DNA of 64,000 bases from Acanthornis magna (GCA_036785705.1 JAWUZG010001054.1:62001-126000), one strand, 5' to 3'; positions 28,023 to 39,930 are shown, counted from the first letter of the stretch. Made by a program: numbers and translations. The notes: generated by a model from the sequence alone, not told the origin.

Positions 28023-28105
28023 CATCTAACAAATATATGTATAAGTAACAATATTTACATTTATCTGATTTAGTTCATAGCAAATTCTTGTCATTTGGGA
28101 TTCAG

Positions 28106-28158
28106 ATTTTGAAGATCCTTGTGGGTCCCTTCTGATTCAGGATATTCTATGATTTTAT
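28106..28158 (+). mobile_element. CR1 LINE tail
   Basis: TGAAGATCCTTGTGGGTCCC followed by TTCTGATTCAGGATATTCTATGATTT matches the CR1 3' end. It is about 53 bases long and 5' truncated. Confidence 0.75.
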
Positions 28159-28436
28159 TACTTACACTTTTCAAAATTACTTCAGAATTTATTTCTTAAC
28201 ATACATGATTTTAAAAAATCACCAGTGACAGAATACTCCCAAGATCTTTTCAGAAAAACAGAGGCACATGAAAACAGCCCATTTGGAAGTGAATTAAGGA
28301 AGTTCTAAGTACTACATCTTCCTAGTACACACAGATGATGAATTTTCTTTTGGATCTCTGTATTCTATTGGTGACTCCAAATATTGGCATTTACTATTTA
28401 TGAAGAATGAATTAACTCCGAAAAGAAGATCTGATT

Positions 28437-28460
28437 TTTATTATTATTATTATTATTATT
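28437..28460. repeat. (TTA)n microsatellite
   Basis: Eight uninterrupted TTA units. Confidence 0.95.
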
Positions 28461-29651
28461 AGTGTTTTTACAGCATAATCATTGTTTTAAGTTTGATACT
28501 ACTTTATGACAGTCAGCTAAAACTTAAAAGGGCTGTCTGGCTGGACCACACAACACCTTACAAAGTGAGTAAAAATTTTCTCAAAATAACCCATTTGCCT
28601 CTTCAGTGGCTTTAAATAAGTTCTAGGCTTTCAAATTGGAGATAAACCTGTGGACCATTCCTTCATTTTAGTCTCCAGTCTCTTACTGCAACTTAAAAAT
28701 ACTTTGGACCATAATTTTGTTTCTTTAGTAAATTCGCTTTCTGAAAAGTAAGTGTGTATTATTTACTGGGGCTTATACTTATGCAATCTTGAGCTGCTTT
28801 TACATTGTGCATATATATTTCTTAAGATTAATTTCACTAAAGAAATTTGAAAATGGTTGTTCAGAAGCACAGCTAAACTAGTGGTCACATGTTTTGTCTA
28901 GTGTCACAATAAGACAGCTGTGGAAACTAAAAATTCTGGATGTGTAATTCTTAAATTCTGTATGTCCTGTTTGTATCAAAAAAACATTAAGGTAAAAAGT
29001 ACAGAGTGGTAAATTATATTGCATAGCTGATTTACTCTGAATTTTAAAAAGCAGTTTTACAGGCCGACGCAATCATGCAACTTTGTTTACCTCATTTCCT
29101 CTTTTGTCCTTCGTCTGACTATTCTTGCTCACTTAATCACTCTAATAAAGTATAGATAAATTTGTGAACCAGCTTTTCAATCACAGGCCTAACGATGCTT
29201 CCAATTTAGATTTCTTCACACAATACGGTTGTAATAAGTTTACAAAATGAGGCTAGAAAAAACCCTAAGGCTGCTTTTATTTCTCCTGAATGGAGTGGGT
29301 AATAGAAATAAATATTTGTATGGGAACACCAATATATTCACCAGTAACGATTTTGAAGTGAGTTCAGTTGTGGAATCATAGTCCCACCTTCCAAATTCCC
29401 TAATGCAGAGCAATTCATTGTGTTTCTAAAGACGTTACTTGTCAAAGCCCACAGGAAAAGTAGATTTTTGTGAACTACAGTTTTCCAGAGAAGACACTTA
29501 ATAATAAATTATCATTCTTAATACTTTAAATTTAGCTCTGCTTACAATACTCAGCTTTACTATGTCTAAGGATTTCTGTAACAGCTTGTTGTCTTACTCA
29601 TCTGTCATTTAATGGGATGTTGCAGCGCAGAACTTTTCTTGAATCTCAGAA

Positions 29652-30170
29652 CATAGAATCACAGAATGGTTGAGGCTGGAAGGAACCCCTGGAGGCCTTC
29701 TGGTCCAATGCGCTGCTCAAGCAGGCCCACCTCAAAGCTGCTGTCCAGAGCAATGTACAGACAGCTTTTGAATATCTCTGAGAACTGATGCTCCATAGTC
29801 CCCCTGGGCAACCTGTGCCACTGCTCAGCCATTCTCACAGCGAAAAAAAGCTTCCAGGTGTTTAGATGGAGCCTTTTGTGGTCTAGTTCATGTCCATTTG
29901 CAACTAGTGCTGTCACGGGACACCTCTGTAAAGAACCTGTGAAGCACCCTCTCCTCCAGGCTGAACAGTCCTATCTCTCTGAGCCTTTTTAGTTTAGAGA
30001 AATGCTCCAGTCCCGTCACCATCTTGGTAGTCCTTTGTTTGACTGTACCCAGTGTGTCTGTGTCTCTCTCAAGCTGGAGAGACCAGCACTGTATACAACA
30101 CTCCAGGTGTAGGCTTATCATACCGAGCAGAGTTCAGATCATTTCCCTCAGCCTACTGTCAACACTACTG
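29652..30170 (-). mobile_element. CR1 LINE 3' fragment, minus strand
   Basis: It begins on the plus strand with CATAGAATCACAGAATGG and TTGAGGCTGGAAGGAACC, the reversed CR1 tail. The minus strand encodes the ORF2 C-terminus (a TKMVTGLEHFSKLKRLREIG block followed by LFSLEERVLHRF). It is 5' truncated near 30170. The reading frame is broken, so the copy is inactive. Confidence 0.92.
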
Positions 30171-30335
30171 AAAGACAGGTGGATATGTATTTACAGACTC
30201 AAAAGCAGCCTGTGGATTAGTGCAATCTTAAGGGGCTCCCATCTGAGAGAAAATACTGACAATTGTTTTTATATCCTCAGAGGTATTGAGGAAGTTCTGT
30301 GTCTCGTTTTGAGACAAATTTAAGAGAGGGCACTC

Positions 30336-31165
30336 TGCAATGAGTAGTCTCCTCTAAAGGGTTTCACCAACCTCCTTCCACCAACAGAAAATTAATATGA
30401 ATAAAGTGAAAAAAAAACAGAAAAAAAAAGCAAACCCACAATTTACTAAGAACAGGACGCCCCAATGGCAAGGAAAAAAGTAAAAAACTGCTAAACACTG
30501 AACTATCAGAACTCACACCCTCCACCCTGACCTCGCTTCCCCCCTGCCACACACACACCCACACACAAGAACAGAGACACAAAAATGCCCAGAGAATGGG
30601 GGAAATGTTGGTCAAATACCCCTTTCTGACATGTGGTGCGAGATGGCACCAGCTTTCACAGTGAGGGAAGTGGAGCTTCCATGGAGGAGTTCCAGCAGGA
30701 AGCAAAAAACCTGGTGGCTCTCTGGCATCAGCATCCTCTCCACAGAGTCATGGCAGCGAAAAAGCTGCTCTGGAGTGTGCTTTCTCTCCCCAGCTTGGCT
30801 TCCCGAGGTTTGGGGCTGGAACAGGGCAGCCCAAATCTTGCCAATCCTGCTTCTCCAGCCTGGGAGAAGCAGCTCTTCAGTTCACCTTGAGGCAGCTGAA
30901 AGATTTCTACTGCAGTTTCTCCTAGCCAGGAAAGGGAAAAGCTTTTTGCCTGGGCCAAAAAAACCAAGTTAGCCAAGCAAAATAGAACTGCATACTGCCA
31001 CGGAACACCTAGGCAGTGAATCTTCAAAAATACCCACCAAAAACCCCAAAGCTCCCCCCTCCCTGGCCCCACACACAACCAGTCCCAGGCCTTAAAGATA
31101 AAGCAACCATTTGTGGACATAAAGCAGGGGATCATGGAATAGACGTCATAAATCACTCCAAGACA
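30336..31165 (-). mobile_element. Probable solo LTR (ERV), minus strand
   Basis: On the minus strand the element can be read from TGTCTTGGAGTGATTTATGA at 31165. It runs through a moderately GC-rich body, with GTTGCTTTATCTTTAAGGCC near its start and a T-rich, GT-rich 3' third, to a possible CA end at 30336. Size and composition, and the contrast with the AT-rich flanks, fit a songbird LTR. A clean target-site duplication was not seen. No classical AATAAA was found, though an AGTAAA variant is present. Family assignment is uncertain. Confidence 0.55.
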
Positions 31166-31224
31166 TGCTGATCATTCCATTTCTGGACAGGGATAAATAA
31201 TTTTTCTTAGTATTAAAAATAGGC

Positions 31225-31851
31225 TGTTAGAGTTGGCTTTTGCACATGATAATTGATTAATGAGAAGAGTTGTAATTAGTGTGTAATCCTAATAATTGTT
31301 GTTGTTCACTCCTGAAAGGATAATGAATTTGTTGTGAGTAATTAGACTTTTTATGAACAGTTAATGTTACAAGTTAGTAAGCTACTGATAGTTATGGTTT
31401 AGGTTAATAATATATATATATTCCAGCGATGAGGAGGTCTGAAATATTCTCAAATATTGGTGATGTAATGGAAGGAGGAGTCTGAGTGAGATTTTAGCAT
31501 AAAGGGATAAATGCAAGGAGATCATTGGGTGAAGACCAAGCCTATGACAAGACCCTAGGCAACGGGAAGCAAGCAACGAGCCAATTGGAAGGACTGACTC
31601 AATCTCCAGCCAATCACCTCAGACCTAGGGGGAGGGCAGAGGGGAGGTGATGGGTGGGGTTTGTGGGGTATAAAGTGTAGTGACACAGCCTAGAGAGTGT
31701 CTGGCTGCAGGCTGTCTGAGCCACAGCCTGCGCTGGGCTTCGCGTTGTGTAACAGCAGAGAGCCAACCTAAGCCTCTTATTGTTGTGTTTGGCTATGTTA
31801 ATGAGTTAATAAATTCCTCATAATTCAAATCGTGAGAGGTCCCTTCTTACA
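31225..31851 (+). mobile_element. Solo LTR of an endogenous retrovirus with intact promoter elements
   Basis: Candidate ends are TGTTAGAGTTGG and CCCTTCTTACA. The order of elements is that of a retroviral LTR promoter: two CCAAT boxes (31581-31585 and 31610-31614), a G-rich stretch (31628-31666), TATAAA at 31669-31674, a short R region, and AATAAA at 31808-31813 about 40 bases from the 3' end. No primer binding site or internal sequence follows. Boundaries are approximate and no target-site duplication was found. The canonical promoter layout suggests this copy could still start transcription. Confidence 0.75.
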
Positions 31852-31883
31852 CTTAGCATCTCATATTAGGCACTTCCATTCTT

Positions 31884-32105
31884 CACAGTATCACAAAATC
31901 ATTTAGGTTGGAAGTGACCTGTGAGATCATGGAGTACAGCCTTCAACTGAACACCACCATATCAACGACACCTTGGTCCTAAGTGTCACGTCCAGTCACT
32001 TGTTGAACATTTCCAGGTATGGTGACTTAGCCACATCCCTGAGGAGTCCATTCCAGGGTTTAACAAACCTTTCTGTCAGGAAATCCTTCTGCATGTCCTG
32101 ATACT
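31884..32105 (-). mobile_element. CR1 LINE 3' fragment, minus strand
   Basis: CACAAAATCATTTAGGTTGG and AAGTGACCTGTGAGATCATG start the copy on the plus strand, the reversed CR1 3' UTR. It continues through CACTTGTTGAACATTTCCAG and CCATTCCAGGGTTTAACAA to about 32105. A short, 5'-truncated copy. Confidence 0.9.
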
Positions 32106-32667
32106 TCACTGAGTCTGACTCTTTGCACTGACGATTGACAGAGAAACTGCCAGTTTCTGCTCACATCTGAATGGCATGCTGAGCTGTGGAATGTCAGTCC
32201 AAATGCACATTAACCATGCATAAATACATGCCCAAATGTAGTCAGAGGCTGTGGGGAATAAAAAAAAAAAAAAAGGGTAAAACCAGTCAGAACTGCTGAC
32301 TGTGTACACGAACAGAACTGTGAGTTTGCAAACCAGTCCATGAAATCTGAATTAAAATAAATGATGACTTAATTTTCTAGGTGTTCTCCTTTTAAAAAGG
32401 CCACGTGCTAGAGAAATGCATGATCATTTGTACAGTCACCTGAATGCACCTGATTAATGATTCTTACAGTACTTATGAGCTTAACACTGACTGTTTAACA
32501 AACACATGATTTTTAGCAAATTTGTGTCCTGAAGAGTTTGTAACGAGTCACTACAATCATGAAGAGAGCAGTCATCATCTCAGTTACACAGTGCAGGTAA
32601 AAGTGTATGAGTAGATTACCACTTACCTCTCAAAAGACCAAGAATGTCAAAGGACTATGGTAGATGG
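32106..32667. other. Non-coding spacer
   Basis: Unique sequence with one A15 tract (about 32260-32274). No gene or repeat family recognised. Confidence 0.5.
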
Positions 32668-33355
32668 ACTGTGGCTGGCTGACAGGTACCCACCAAGTCT
32701 CACTCTCACTCCTCCTCTTTCTCCTCAGGATGGGGGAGAAAATACGATGAAAAAGGTTGCAGCTCAAGACAAGAATAAGGAGATCACCAACTACTTTCAT
32801 GGGCAAAGCTCAACTTGGGAAAGATTAATATAATTTATTACCAATTAAAACTAGAGTAGGAAAGTGAGAAAAAAAACCCAAATTAAAACCACCTTCCCAT
32901 CACCCTTCTTTCCAGACTTCACTCATGACTCATGACTCTTCCCTCCCTATGCTACACCCCTGCTTCAGTGGCATCCCTCCCACAGGAGACAGTCTTTCAT
33001 AAACTGCTCCAATATGGGTCCGTTCCAGAGGCTACAGTGTTCCAAGAGCTGTTTCAGCATGGGTCCTTTCCAGGTCGGTACTGTCCCTCAGGAACAGTGT
33101 TCCGTGGGCACAGTTCCTTCCAGAAAACATGTTCCTGCATGAGTTTCTCTCCATGGGCTGGGAGTTTCCTCCAGTGTGGGTCTTGAAGCACTTCTGAGGA
33201 CTTCTCCACCTGGTGAGGAATAGAGTTCTCTATAGGCTACAGGGGGAAAACCTCCTTTACCATGGTCTTCTCCTCAGGTTGCAGGGAAATGTCTGTTCAA
33301 CCACCTGGAACACCTCCTTTCCTTCCGTCTTCACTGAGTTTGATGTCAGAATTTC
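32668..33355 (-). mobile_element. ERVL-like solo LTR, minus strand
   Basis: The plus strand reads GTGGCTGGCTGACAGGTACCC, then CATGGGCAAAGCTCAACTTG and AACTAGAGTAGGAAAGTGAG. A series of GGGTCC-containing repeats follows (AAACTGCTCCAATATGGGTC, GAGCTGTTTCAGCATGGGTC), and the copy ends near TCTTCACTGAGTTTGATGTC. This is the reverse complement of the family at 8107-9123, with both termini eroded. The internal GCTCCA-x-x-x-TGGGTCC units are the LTR's own tandem repeats. Confidence 0.8.
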
Positions 33356-34794
33356 TGGTATTAGAAAAAACATACAAATAAATTTTTAGTGTTTTGAATA
33401 AAAGCTTCTTTTCCCCTTCATTAAAGAAAATATTTTAATTGATAAGCCCAAATATTAATTTGAATTTATTTAATCAATTAAGAATTAATTTTCAATTATC
33501 AATGAAAAATAATATCTCATTTTGAAATGCAAGGTTTAAGGTTAACACAGATCATATTTTGGTATCTGATTTTTCTTTTAACTATTTTTTAAATGAAGCA
33601 GTGCAATAGGCTTGAGAAAATTTGTATATTTTCTCCCAATTAACTAAGAACTTATGATGATGGTTGTGGGATTTTTTGTTTTGTTTTGTTTTGGAGTTTT
33701 TTGCATTTTTTGTTTTGTTTTATTTTTGGGTTTTTTTTTTGTAGAGCTTATTTATTTGTGCTGTATTTTATTTATAAAACAGGCTGTATGTTTTAGTGAC
33801 AAAAACAAAACAAAAAATTAGTAATGCTTCAGCATTTTACATTTACTTTCAAAGCAACTTAAAACCTACTGTTTATTTACTATGAAATGGAAAATAAGAT
33901 GAAAAATAATATTGGACCTGCTATTTTCAAGGATGCTATAGTGAAAAACAAGGTGCTTCCAAACAGGTGATAACTTTTAGAGGCATGAAGTGGCCTCATG
34001 AAGTCTATTTATGGAAAGATGGAAATTATTATGACTTGAATTTAGACACAAGAAATTAAGGCAGATATAAGAAGGCTATGTAAAGTAATGAATGGCATAG
34101 GGAGAATAAGCTCTGCATCCACACTTACCCTTTCACTTGAGGCAAAACTGGAGATTTTCAAATGGCAATTATCTAAAATTGCTAATCAAGTGCTTTCCTA
34201 AATGTGATCGTTCTGTTGTCTCAATAATACAGTACTCAAAATGGAATACAGCTTTACATTACCTTTCTATGGAAACCATTTTCGAGTACTTCATAACGTT
34301 AAGAAGAGAACTGGAGATAAACAGTAAGAGAAGGCAAAAATAAAATAATGGGTGAGGAAGAACAGAGATCTCTCCAGCTGGGATTTTAATGAACTGATGA
34401 GGCAAAGTGACCAAGTTACACAACAAAACAGGTTCACATCACATTAATTATATAGAACTTTCACACAAAACCCCTATACCATACAAGATGATAGAAGAAA
34501 ATACAATTTTTTGGCCTAGAGAAAGACAGGGAGAGAAACAGGAAAAGACAGGTTTTTGGAAACGCAGTGAGCTGAAAGAGAGTTTCAAATAAACAGGATT
34601 TCATTGCAGAATAAATACAAAATTTATGCAGGGAAGGCTCTGCTATAAAGGTTTGGAAGGGAGATAGCATTCATCAGAGAGGAACAGCTAGATCACCCAA
34701 GTATTAAGGGACTCTGCTATTTTAAGTGCCTAAGTGTTCTTTTTATATCATAGTTTTTTTACAGTTTCACCTGGCAGATATCAGTTTCAGTAGC
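33356..34794. other. AT-rich non-coding stretch
   Basis: It contains a T/G-rich simple sequence at 33664-33741 and AT-rich unique DNA. A segment near 34060-34150 faintly resembles the late ORF2 part of an old CR1 but is too weak to call. No gene seen. Confidence 0.5.
33664..33741. repeat. (TTTTG)n-like T/G-rich simple repeat
   Basis: Irregular repeats of TTTTG and TTTTTTG over about 78 bases. Confidence 0.85.
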
Positions 34795-35350
34795 CTGCTC
34801 TGCTGGGTTGACATTGGCTAGCTACAAGGTGTCCACCAAACTGCTCTATCACTCCCCTTCTCCTGGACATGGAAAAGGAAAAATGACAAACACTCATGAG
34901 TCAATATAAAGACAGGCCAGGGGGAGGTCACTCATTCATTACCGTCATGGGCAAAACAGAGCTGACCCAGGGAAACGGACTTAATTAATTGCCAATCAAA
35001 AGCCAGGGCAGGAAAATGAGAAGTAAAAACAAATCTCAAAGCACTTTCCTCCCACTCCTCCTTTCTTCTCATATTTAACTTCACTCATAATTTTCTTTAC
35101 GTCCTTCCCATCAAGCAGCACAGGGGGACAGGGAATGGCGTTTGTGGTCAGTTCATTGCATGTTGTCTCTGCTGTTTCTTCCTCCTCATACTCTTCCCCT
35201 GCCCCAGCACTGAATCTCTGCCATGACAGACAGTCCTTTGCAAATTGCTCCAACATGAATCCCTGCCAGTAACTGCAGTTCTCCATGAACTTCATTGCCG
35301 CATCATCACCTGGTTCCTGCCAGAAACCTGCTTCATCAAGGGCAACATGC
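34795..35350 (-). mobile_element. ERVL-like solo LTR, minus strand
   Basis: The plus strand reads GGGTTGACATTGGCTAGCTAC, CTCTATCACTCCCCTTCTCC, GGGCAAAACAGAGCTGACCC, GAGAAGTAAAAACAAATCTC and then GACAGTCCTTTGCAAATTGC. This is the reverse complement of the LTR family at 8107-9123. It ends near 35350, so about half of the LTR is present. Confidence 0.82.
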
Positions 35351-35498
35351 CACATAAAACCAGTATACCTCCCGTTCTTAAAAATCCCAAGTGATGAGAT
35401 GGGACAACAGCAAAATAATTTATGGTATGTTGTACAGTTCCTCTATTTCTGCAGTTATTGAAATAAGAAATTAATATTATAAAGCCTATGAGTATTAA

Positions 35499-35686
35499 TT
35501 TCAATTTTTCACTCTTTTTTTTCCCCTTTTCTTGCCTAAGCTTTCTAAAGTCTGTTCTGCTGAAACTACCAATATTCATTCTGGGTTTTCAAATGTTCAA
35601 ATTTTCACTCTTTTTTTTCCTTTTCTTGCCTAAACTTTCTAAAGTCTGTTCTGCTGAAACTACCAGTATTCATTCTGGGTTTTTGT
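35499..35686. repeat. 94-bp tandem duplication
   Basis: Two head-to-tail copies: the block CTTTCTAAAGTCTGTTCTGC starts at 35541 and again at 35635. Each copy runs from a TTTCACTCTTTTTTTTCC tract to CATTCTGGGTTTT. Only a few substitutions and one short indel separate them, so the duplication looks recent. Confidence 0.92.
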
Positions 35687-35807
35687 TTAACATATTCAAA
35701 GAAGAAGAGGTTGTGTTTTTTCCTGCTTGTTTGTTATTTCTATTCTTCTGTGCTCGCTTCACTTGTTGCATCGCCATCTTCAAGGTAATAAATGAAGGTA
35801 CGTCTGT

Positions 35808-36600
35808 GAGGTAGGTTGGGCTGAAAGCCAAACACCCACAGTGACAGTCAATAACTTGCCTTCCCCCTTCAGGAGGAGGAGAGCAGAAATTAGGAAGAGC
35901 AGGAGTGAGAAAGCCTGTGGATTTAGGCAGACAGAGAAATTGTTTCCCAATTACTGCCACAGACAAAACTGACTTAGCTCAGGGAATTTAGCTTTCATTA
36001 TTACCAATTAAATATGCATATTCAAGCATTGATTCAGGTGTTGGGAAACAAATCAAAAAGAGGGGAATATTTGCATGTCTGTAGAAAACATCTTCCTCCC
36101 CCTTCTCCCCATCTCTTTCCCCAGCTCTGCTCCTCTTCTTCACTCCAGACTCCCTTCCTCCCCTGTGGGAAGTGACCATCTGCCACACTGAGTCCCTTCA
36201 GGGACCTGGTGCCCTCACAATCATGACCTTGAGGTTCCTCTCCATTGCTGCCTCTCACGTCTCCCATGCTCCCCTCCCATGCTCTGTCATGGGTCCTCCA
36301 TGAGTTGCCATTCCAGACAGGAATCTGTGCTTAACCTTGGGTCACATCCTCCCTCTCCTTCTCTGACCTTGGTGTTCACAGGGCTGTTTCTTATCCCTTT
36401 CTTTCCTCACTCCTCACTGACAGTGCTATTTGTACTTTCTTAGATAACATTTTTCATTAAAGTGCCTCTCAGACAAGCTAAGCCCTCACCTCAGCCTTAG
36501 CTCTTGTCCTGCAGTATGTCCACTGGAGACAGCTGGAACTGGCTGTGTCTGGCATGAGAGAAGTCAAAGTTTGCAGAAAAGTGGCATAACTAAGCTGCTC
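35808..36600 (-). mobile_element. Diverged ERVL-like LTR, minus strand
   Basis: The order GGGCTGAAAGCCAAACACCC, CAATTACTGCCACAGACAAAA, CTTTCATTATTACCAATTAA, CTGACCTTGGTGTTCACAGG matches the reversed LTR family seen at 34795 and 32668. It is more diverged, and the central GC-rich repeats are largely replaced by CT-rich sequence. It lies only about 450 bases from the neighbouring copy in the same orientation. Ends are approximate. Confidence 0.65.
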
Positions 36601-37928
36601 TGTTTCAACGTCAAGTCCAGCTTGTTTTAGGATGGTTGGCTGTGTGCTTTACATTCAGCCATGGGATACCATTGTGAATGGGGTCCACTGTAACTGATAA
36701 AGCTTTGTAAAAAAGAGAACAGTATCTTGTCAATGTGAAGAAAGCTCTGGGTTGACTGTAGTCTTAATGACAATATTTGTTTTCGAAGGAAGAAAAGATT
36801 GTAGAGATATTTAGTATGTACATTATATTGATTATTTTAGGTCAGTAAAAACTGACATTCAAAGCCCTCCGATTTTTTTTACCATTTTGTAAGAAATTAG
36901 CCATGCAGAATGAGAATATTTTCATAGTATTATTTATTTAATTATAAAATATATGGGTACCAGTTCTCCTGAGAGGCAGAAGAAACAAATTGGTATGTGA
37001 GCCATGATCTTTCTAGGAAAGCCTCAGGCCAAGCTCCTTTACCCTCTCACAAGAAACAGCTTTCTTGTAATGCTCCTCTCTTGAGAGCCTTGCAAGATCA
37101 CAAGCAAACTACAGAGTTTCTGTTGATTATTCACACCACAGTTTTATCTGCGCTCTGAAGTTTGACCCACTTGTTTCCCTAGTCCCTCTGGGGCTGCATG
37201 ATTTTGCCATGTCCTCTGAGCAGCTTCAGCAGCCTTTCTGTCCATTGCTGTCTTTATTAAAGATGGGCACCTGTCCAGTTTAATACCGTCTACCTTTCCT
37301 GCCCAAATTCATAGTGGTAAATATTAACACCTCTGTTTTTATTTTGCTTTCACACAAGCTCAGCTTTTCTCTGTCTTTCAGCTTCTTTTTCCATGTCTTT
37401 CATGTCTTTTTTCTCTTTGATGCTGTAGTCAGGGTTGCCCTGTGCTGAACTGTACATGTTGCAAATTTACCTTGACTCACACAGTTTGGTGGGAATTGCA
37501 GAGGGGTGAGTCAGCAATGATGTGATGATGACAACAGAATCTGCCCAGCTAAGTATTCCCTAGATATTTTAAACCTCTAACAACCTTTTTCACTTCTGTC
37601 CACTCCATGTGTTACTCCTACCCTCTCCTGCCGTACCAAGCGTTTGTTTTTAGATCACCCACCTCTCACTCTTTCATGCTGTAACTACAGCAAAGTACAA
37701 TTCCTTTATTGAGTTAGTACTGATGGTTTAAGTATGCTGGAAAAGGGCCTCTTAACACACGTCCAGCTGGATGACTTATTTTTGTCTTCAGTTACACTAA
37801 CTGATGACATAAATCAAATTGTCAGAAGAACTTTTTACTGGATCGCTATCTGCATCATCCACAGAAGATGTTTCACCAGCTTAGGTATACCAAAAACCAG
37901 AGAAGGTTTTCATGTGGTTTGTTGTCTG

Positions 37929-37954
37929 TTTTTTTTTTGGGGGGGGGGGGGGGG
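37929..37954. repeat. T10G16 homopolymer junction
   Basis: Ten T followed directly by sixteen G. It is followed within 100 bases by (TTTG)n and (GGT)n tracts. The G run alone can form a quadruplex. Homopolymer lengths of this size are also error-prone in sequencing. Confidence 0.9.
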
Positions 37955-38446
37955 TTAGACTTTTTATTTTATTTGGTTTGTTTTTTATTTTGTTTGTTTG
38001 TTTATGGTGGTGGTGGTGTTCTTTTGTTTGTTGGGGTTTTTTACTTTTTATTCCTATGTGATTGAAACCAGGACTCAGACGCTAACATTCACGTTATTTG
38101 TCTTCCTGCAGTCTTTTGGTCTGTATTTATTGAAGTAATTTCTTAAACTGGCAGTAAAACCAAACAATACTGAGACTTCCCTTCCTTGATTTTCTTTCTA
38201 TATCTTTACATGAACCACATTTATAATGAAACAATTCAGAGAATCCACCAAGTTATCATAATCTCTTCATCTTTCTGTGGGATATGGGGGTTTTTCAGCT
38301 GAGCATTCTGCACCCTTCACACTTGGTTCTGTTTTGGTTTTTTTCAGCTTTTCTTTTTTAAGTTGGATCTGGCACATGATATTAATTATCTTTGTGTAGT
38401 GTTATTGAGATTTAATTTTATGAAGTATCCTGTTCCACTCTGGGTT

Positions 38447-38480
38447 TTGCTGTTGTTGTTGTTGTTTTCGTTTTTTTTTT
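38447..38480. repeat. (TTG)n and poly-T simple repeat
   Basis: Six TTG units followed by a run of about eleven T after a TTTTCG break. Confidence 0.85.
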
Positions 38481-38691
38481 TATCAGGATATAACATAAGC
38501 ATTCTGGCACTATTACACAGTTGGCAATCATATTTTATAACCACCATGAATTCCTTAAGAGCTCTTTAAATTTTTATACCCTGAGCTCCTCCAGTATACT
38601 CTTCTCCACTCCAAAACTCAAGATTTATGTCATCCCTATGTCATACATTGGCATAATTAAAATCAGGAAGAACAAAGGATAAACATGAAAA

Positions 38692-38728
38692 TATTTGCCC
38701 CATTCATGAATTATGAATGGGGCAAATA
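38692..38728. repeat. Perfect 16-bp inverted repeat with 5-base loop
   Basis: The left arm (38692-38707, TATTTGCCCCATTCAT) is the exact reverse complement of the right arm (38713-38728), separated by GAATT. It would form a stable hairpin in single-stranded DNA or RNA on either strand. No flanking duplication or transposon ends were recognised. Confidence 0.93.
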
Positions 38729-39894
38729 CACATTGCTCATATATTCAGGATGGTATCGTTAACTCTTTCTATTTGAAATAATTATTTATTCATCTTTCTC
38801 TAGTCACAACTCCAGTCATTTTGATCTATAGGAAGAAGAAGTTTTTGTACTCCTGGATTCTCTTTCTGCTTTTCATGCCATTTTTGGTGCTTTTCTTTAG
38901 TAATTTAAATAAACTATCTTTATAGGAAACAAAATAGAAAATGCAGTATTTATTTTATAATTGTCTTGAAATCTACTGCTTATTGTGGTATATCATAAAG
39001 TTAGTATAGATAAATCCCAATTTAATTCACAACATTTTAATCACATTACTTCTGTTTCCTCTTCATCACACTTCATATGAGTGTCATGAATTCTAGAATA
39101 TTTCTTTGTAGAAACTGATTTTTTAAACTGATTTTTTTTAATTAGGTGTCAACATTTTTAAAGAATTGTTTTACAAATTGACATCATGCTGACATGAATT
39201 AGCTGTGGATTTGTGGCTTAGTTCATAGAGAAGGAATAAATAAAATATGTTAGACACTAATGAAAAGCAGATCACTGTTTGTTAGAGTAATAAGGAGTGA
39301 GTACCCCAGTTTAGGCATATGGATTGCTGTGCACTAAATTGATAATCACTGTTCCTTAGTACAGCTTTGTTGCTTTTTTCACTTAGAGATGATGTGCTGG
39401 AAGAAAGAAGGTGAACTCTCTCTTCTGATCATGCAAATTAAACCTACTGTTTTCTACTGAAGAGAGGTAAATAGCACCATTCTAAGTAGAAAAAACAATA
39501 TTGACAGAAGCCTGAGCTGAGGAAGTCTAATACTAATTTTTTTTTTTATTTTGAAAGGCAATGAATAATTGATCCACTCTTTTATCCAAGTGGTGGAATG
39601 TGTAATGTAGAAGAGTTTGGGTTTTCTCAGGAGCCATTTACTATTATTGAAAGGCTAAAGTCTGAAGTCAAAAATTTAGACTACTTTGATACTACAGCCC
39701 TTACTTGCATTGAGTAAAGCTTTCTACAAGGAAAAAAAGGCTTGACTCCAAGTAATTTTTTATTATACTTAAATTTCATCCTCTTCAGTAAGGATAAATA
39801 AATGAATGCATCATTCTGCTATATATGAACTTAGTGAATGTAGTACTGAACATCCCAAGGTGGTCTATCTCCGAATTCTTAATATGAATAAAAT

Positions 39895-39930
39895 ATTTTA
39901 TATATATATTTTATATATATATAAACATAT
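39895..39930. repeat. AT-rich repeat
   Basis: Two near copies of TATATATATTTTA give a short AT simple repeat. Confidence 0.8.

Larger units (their letters stand above)
22271..29651. other. AT-rich non-coding stretch with microsatellites
   Basis: No gene is supported. The stretch holds two CR1 tails (near 23.5 and 28.1 kb) and microsatellites near 25.4, 28.0 and 28.4 kb. It also holds a candidate regulatory block near 24.1-24.6 kb. Each is listed separately. Open frames here are short, and several come from the microsatellites. Confidence 0.55.

Noticed and set aside
27821..28051. Frame with repeated FIHS units
   Set aside because: It is a translation of the (AATG)n microsatellite, not a protein repeat under selection.
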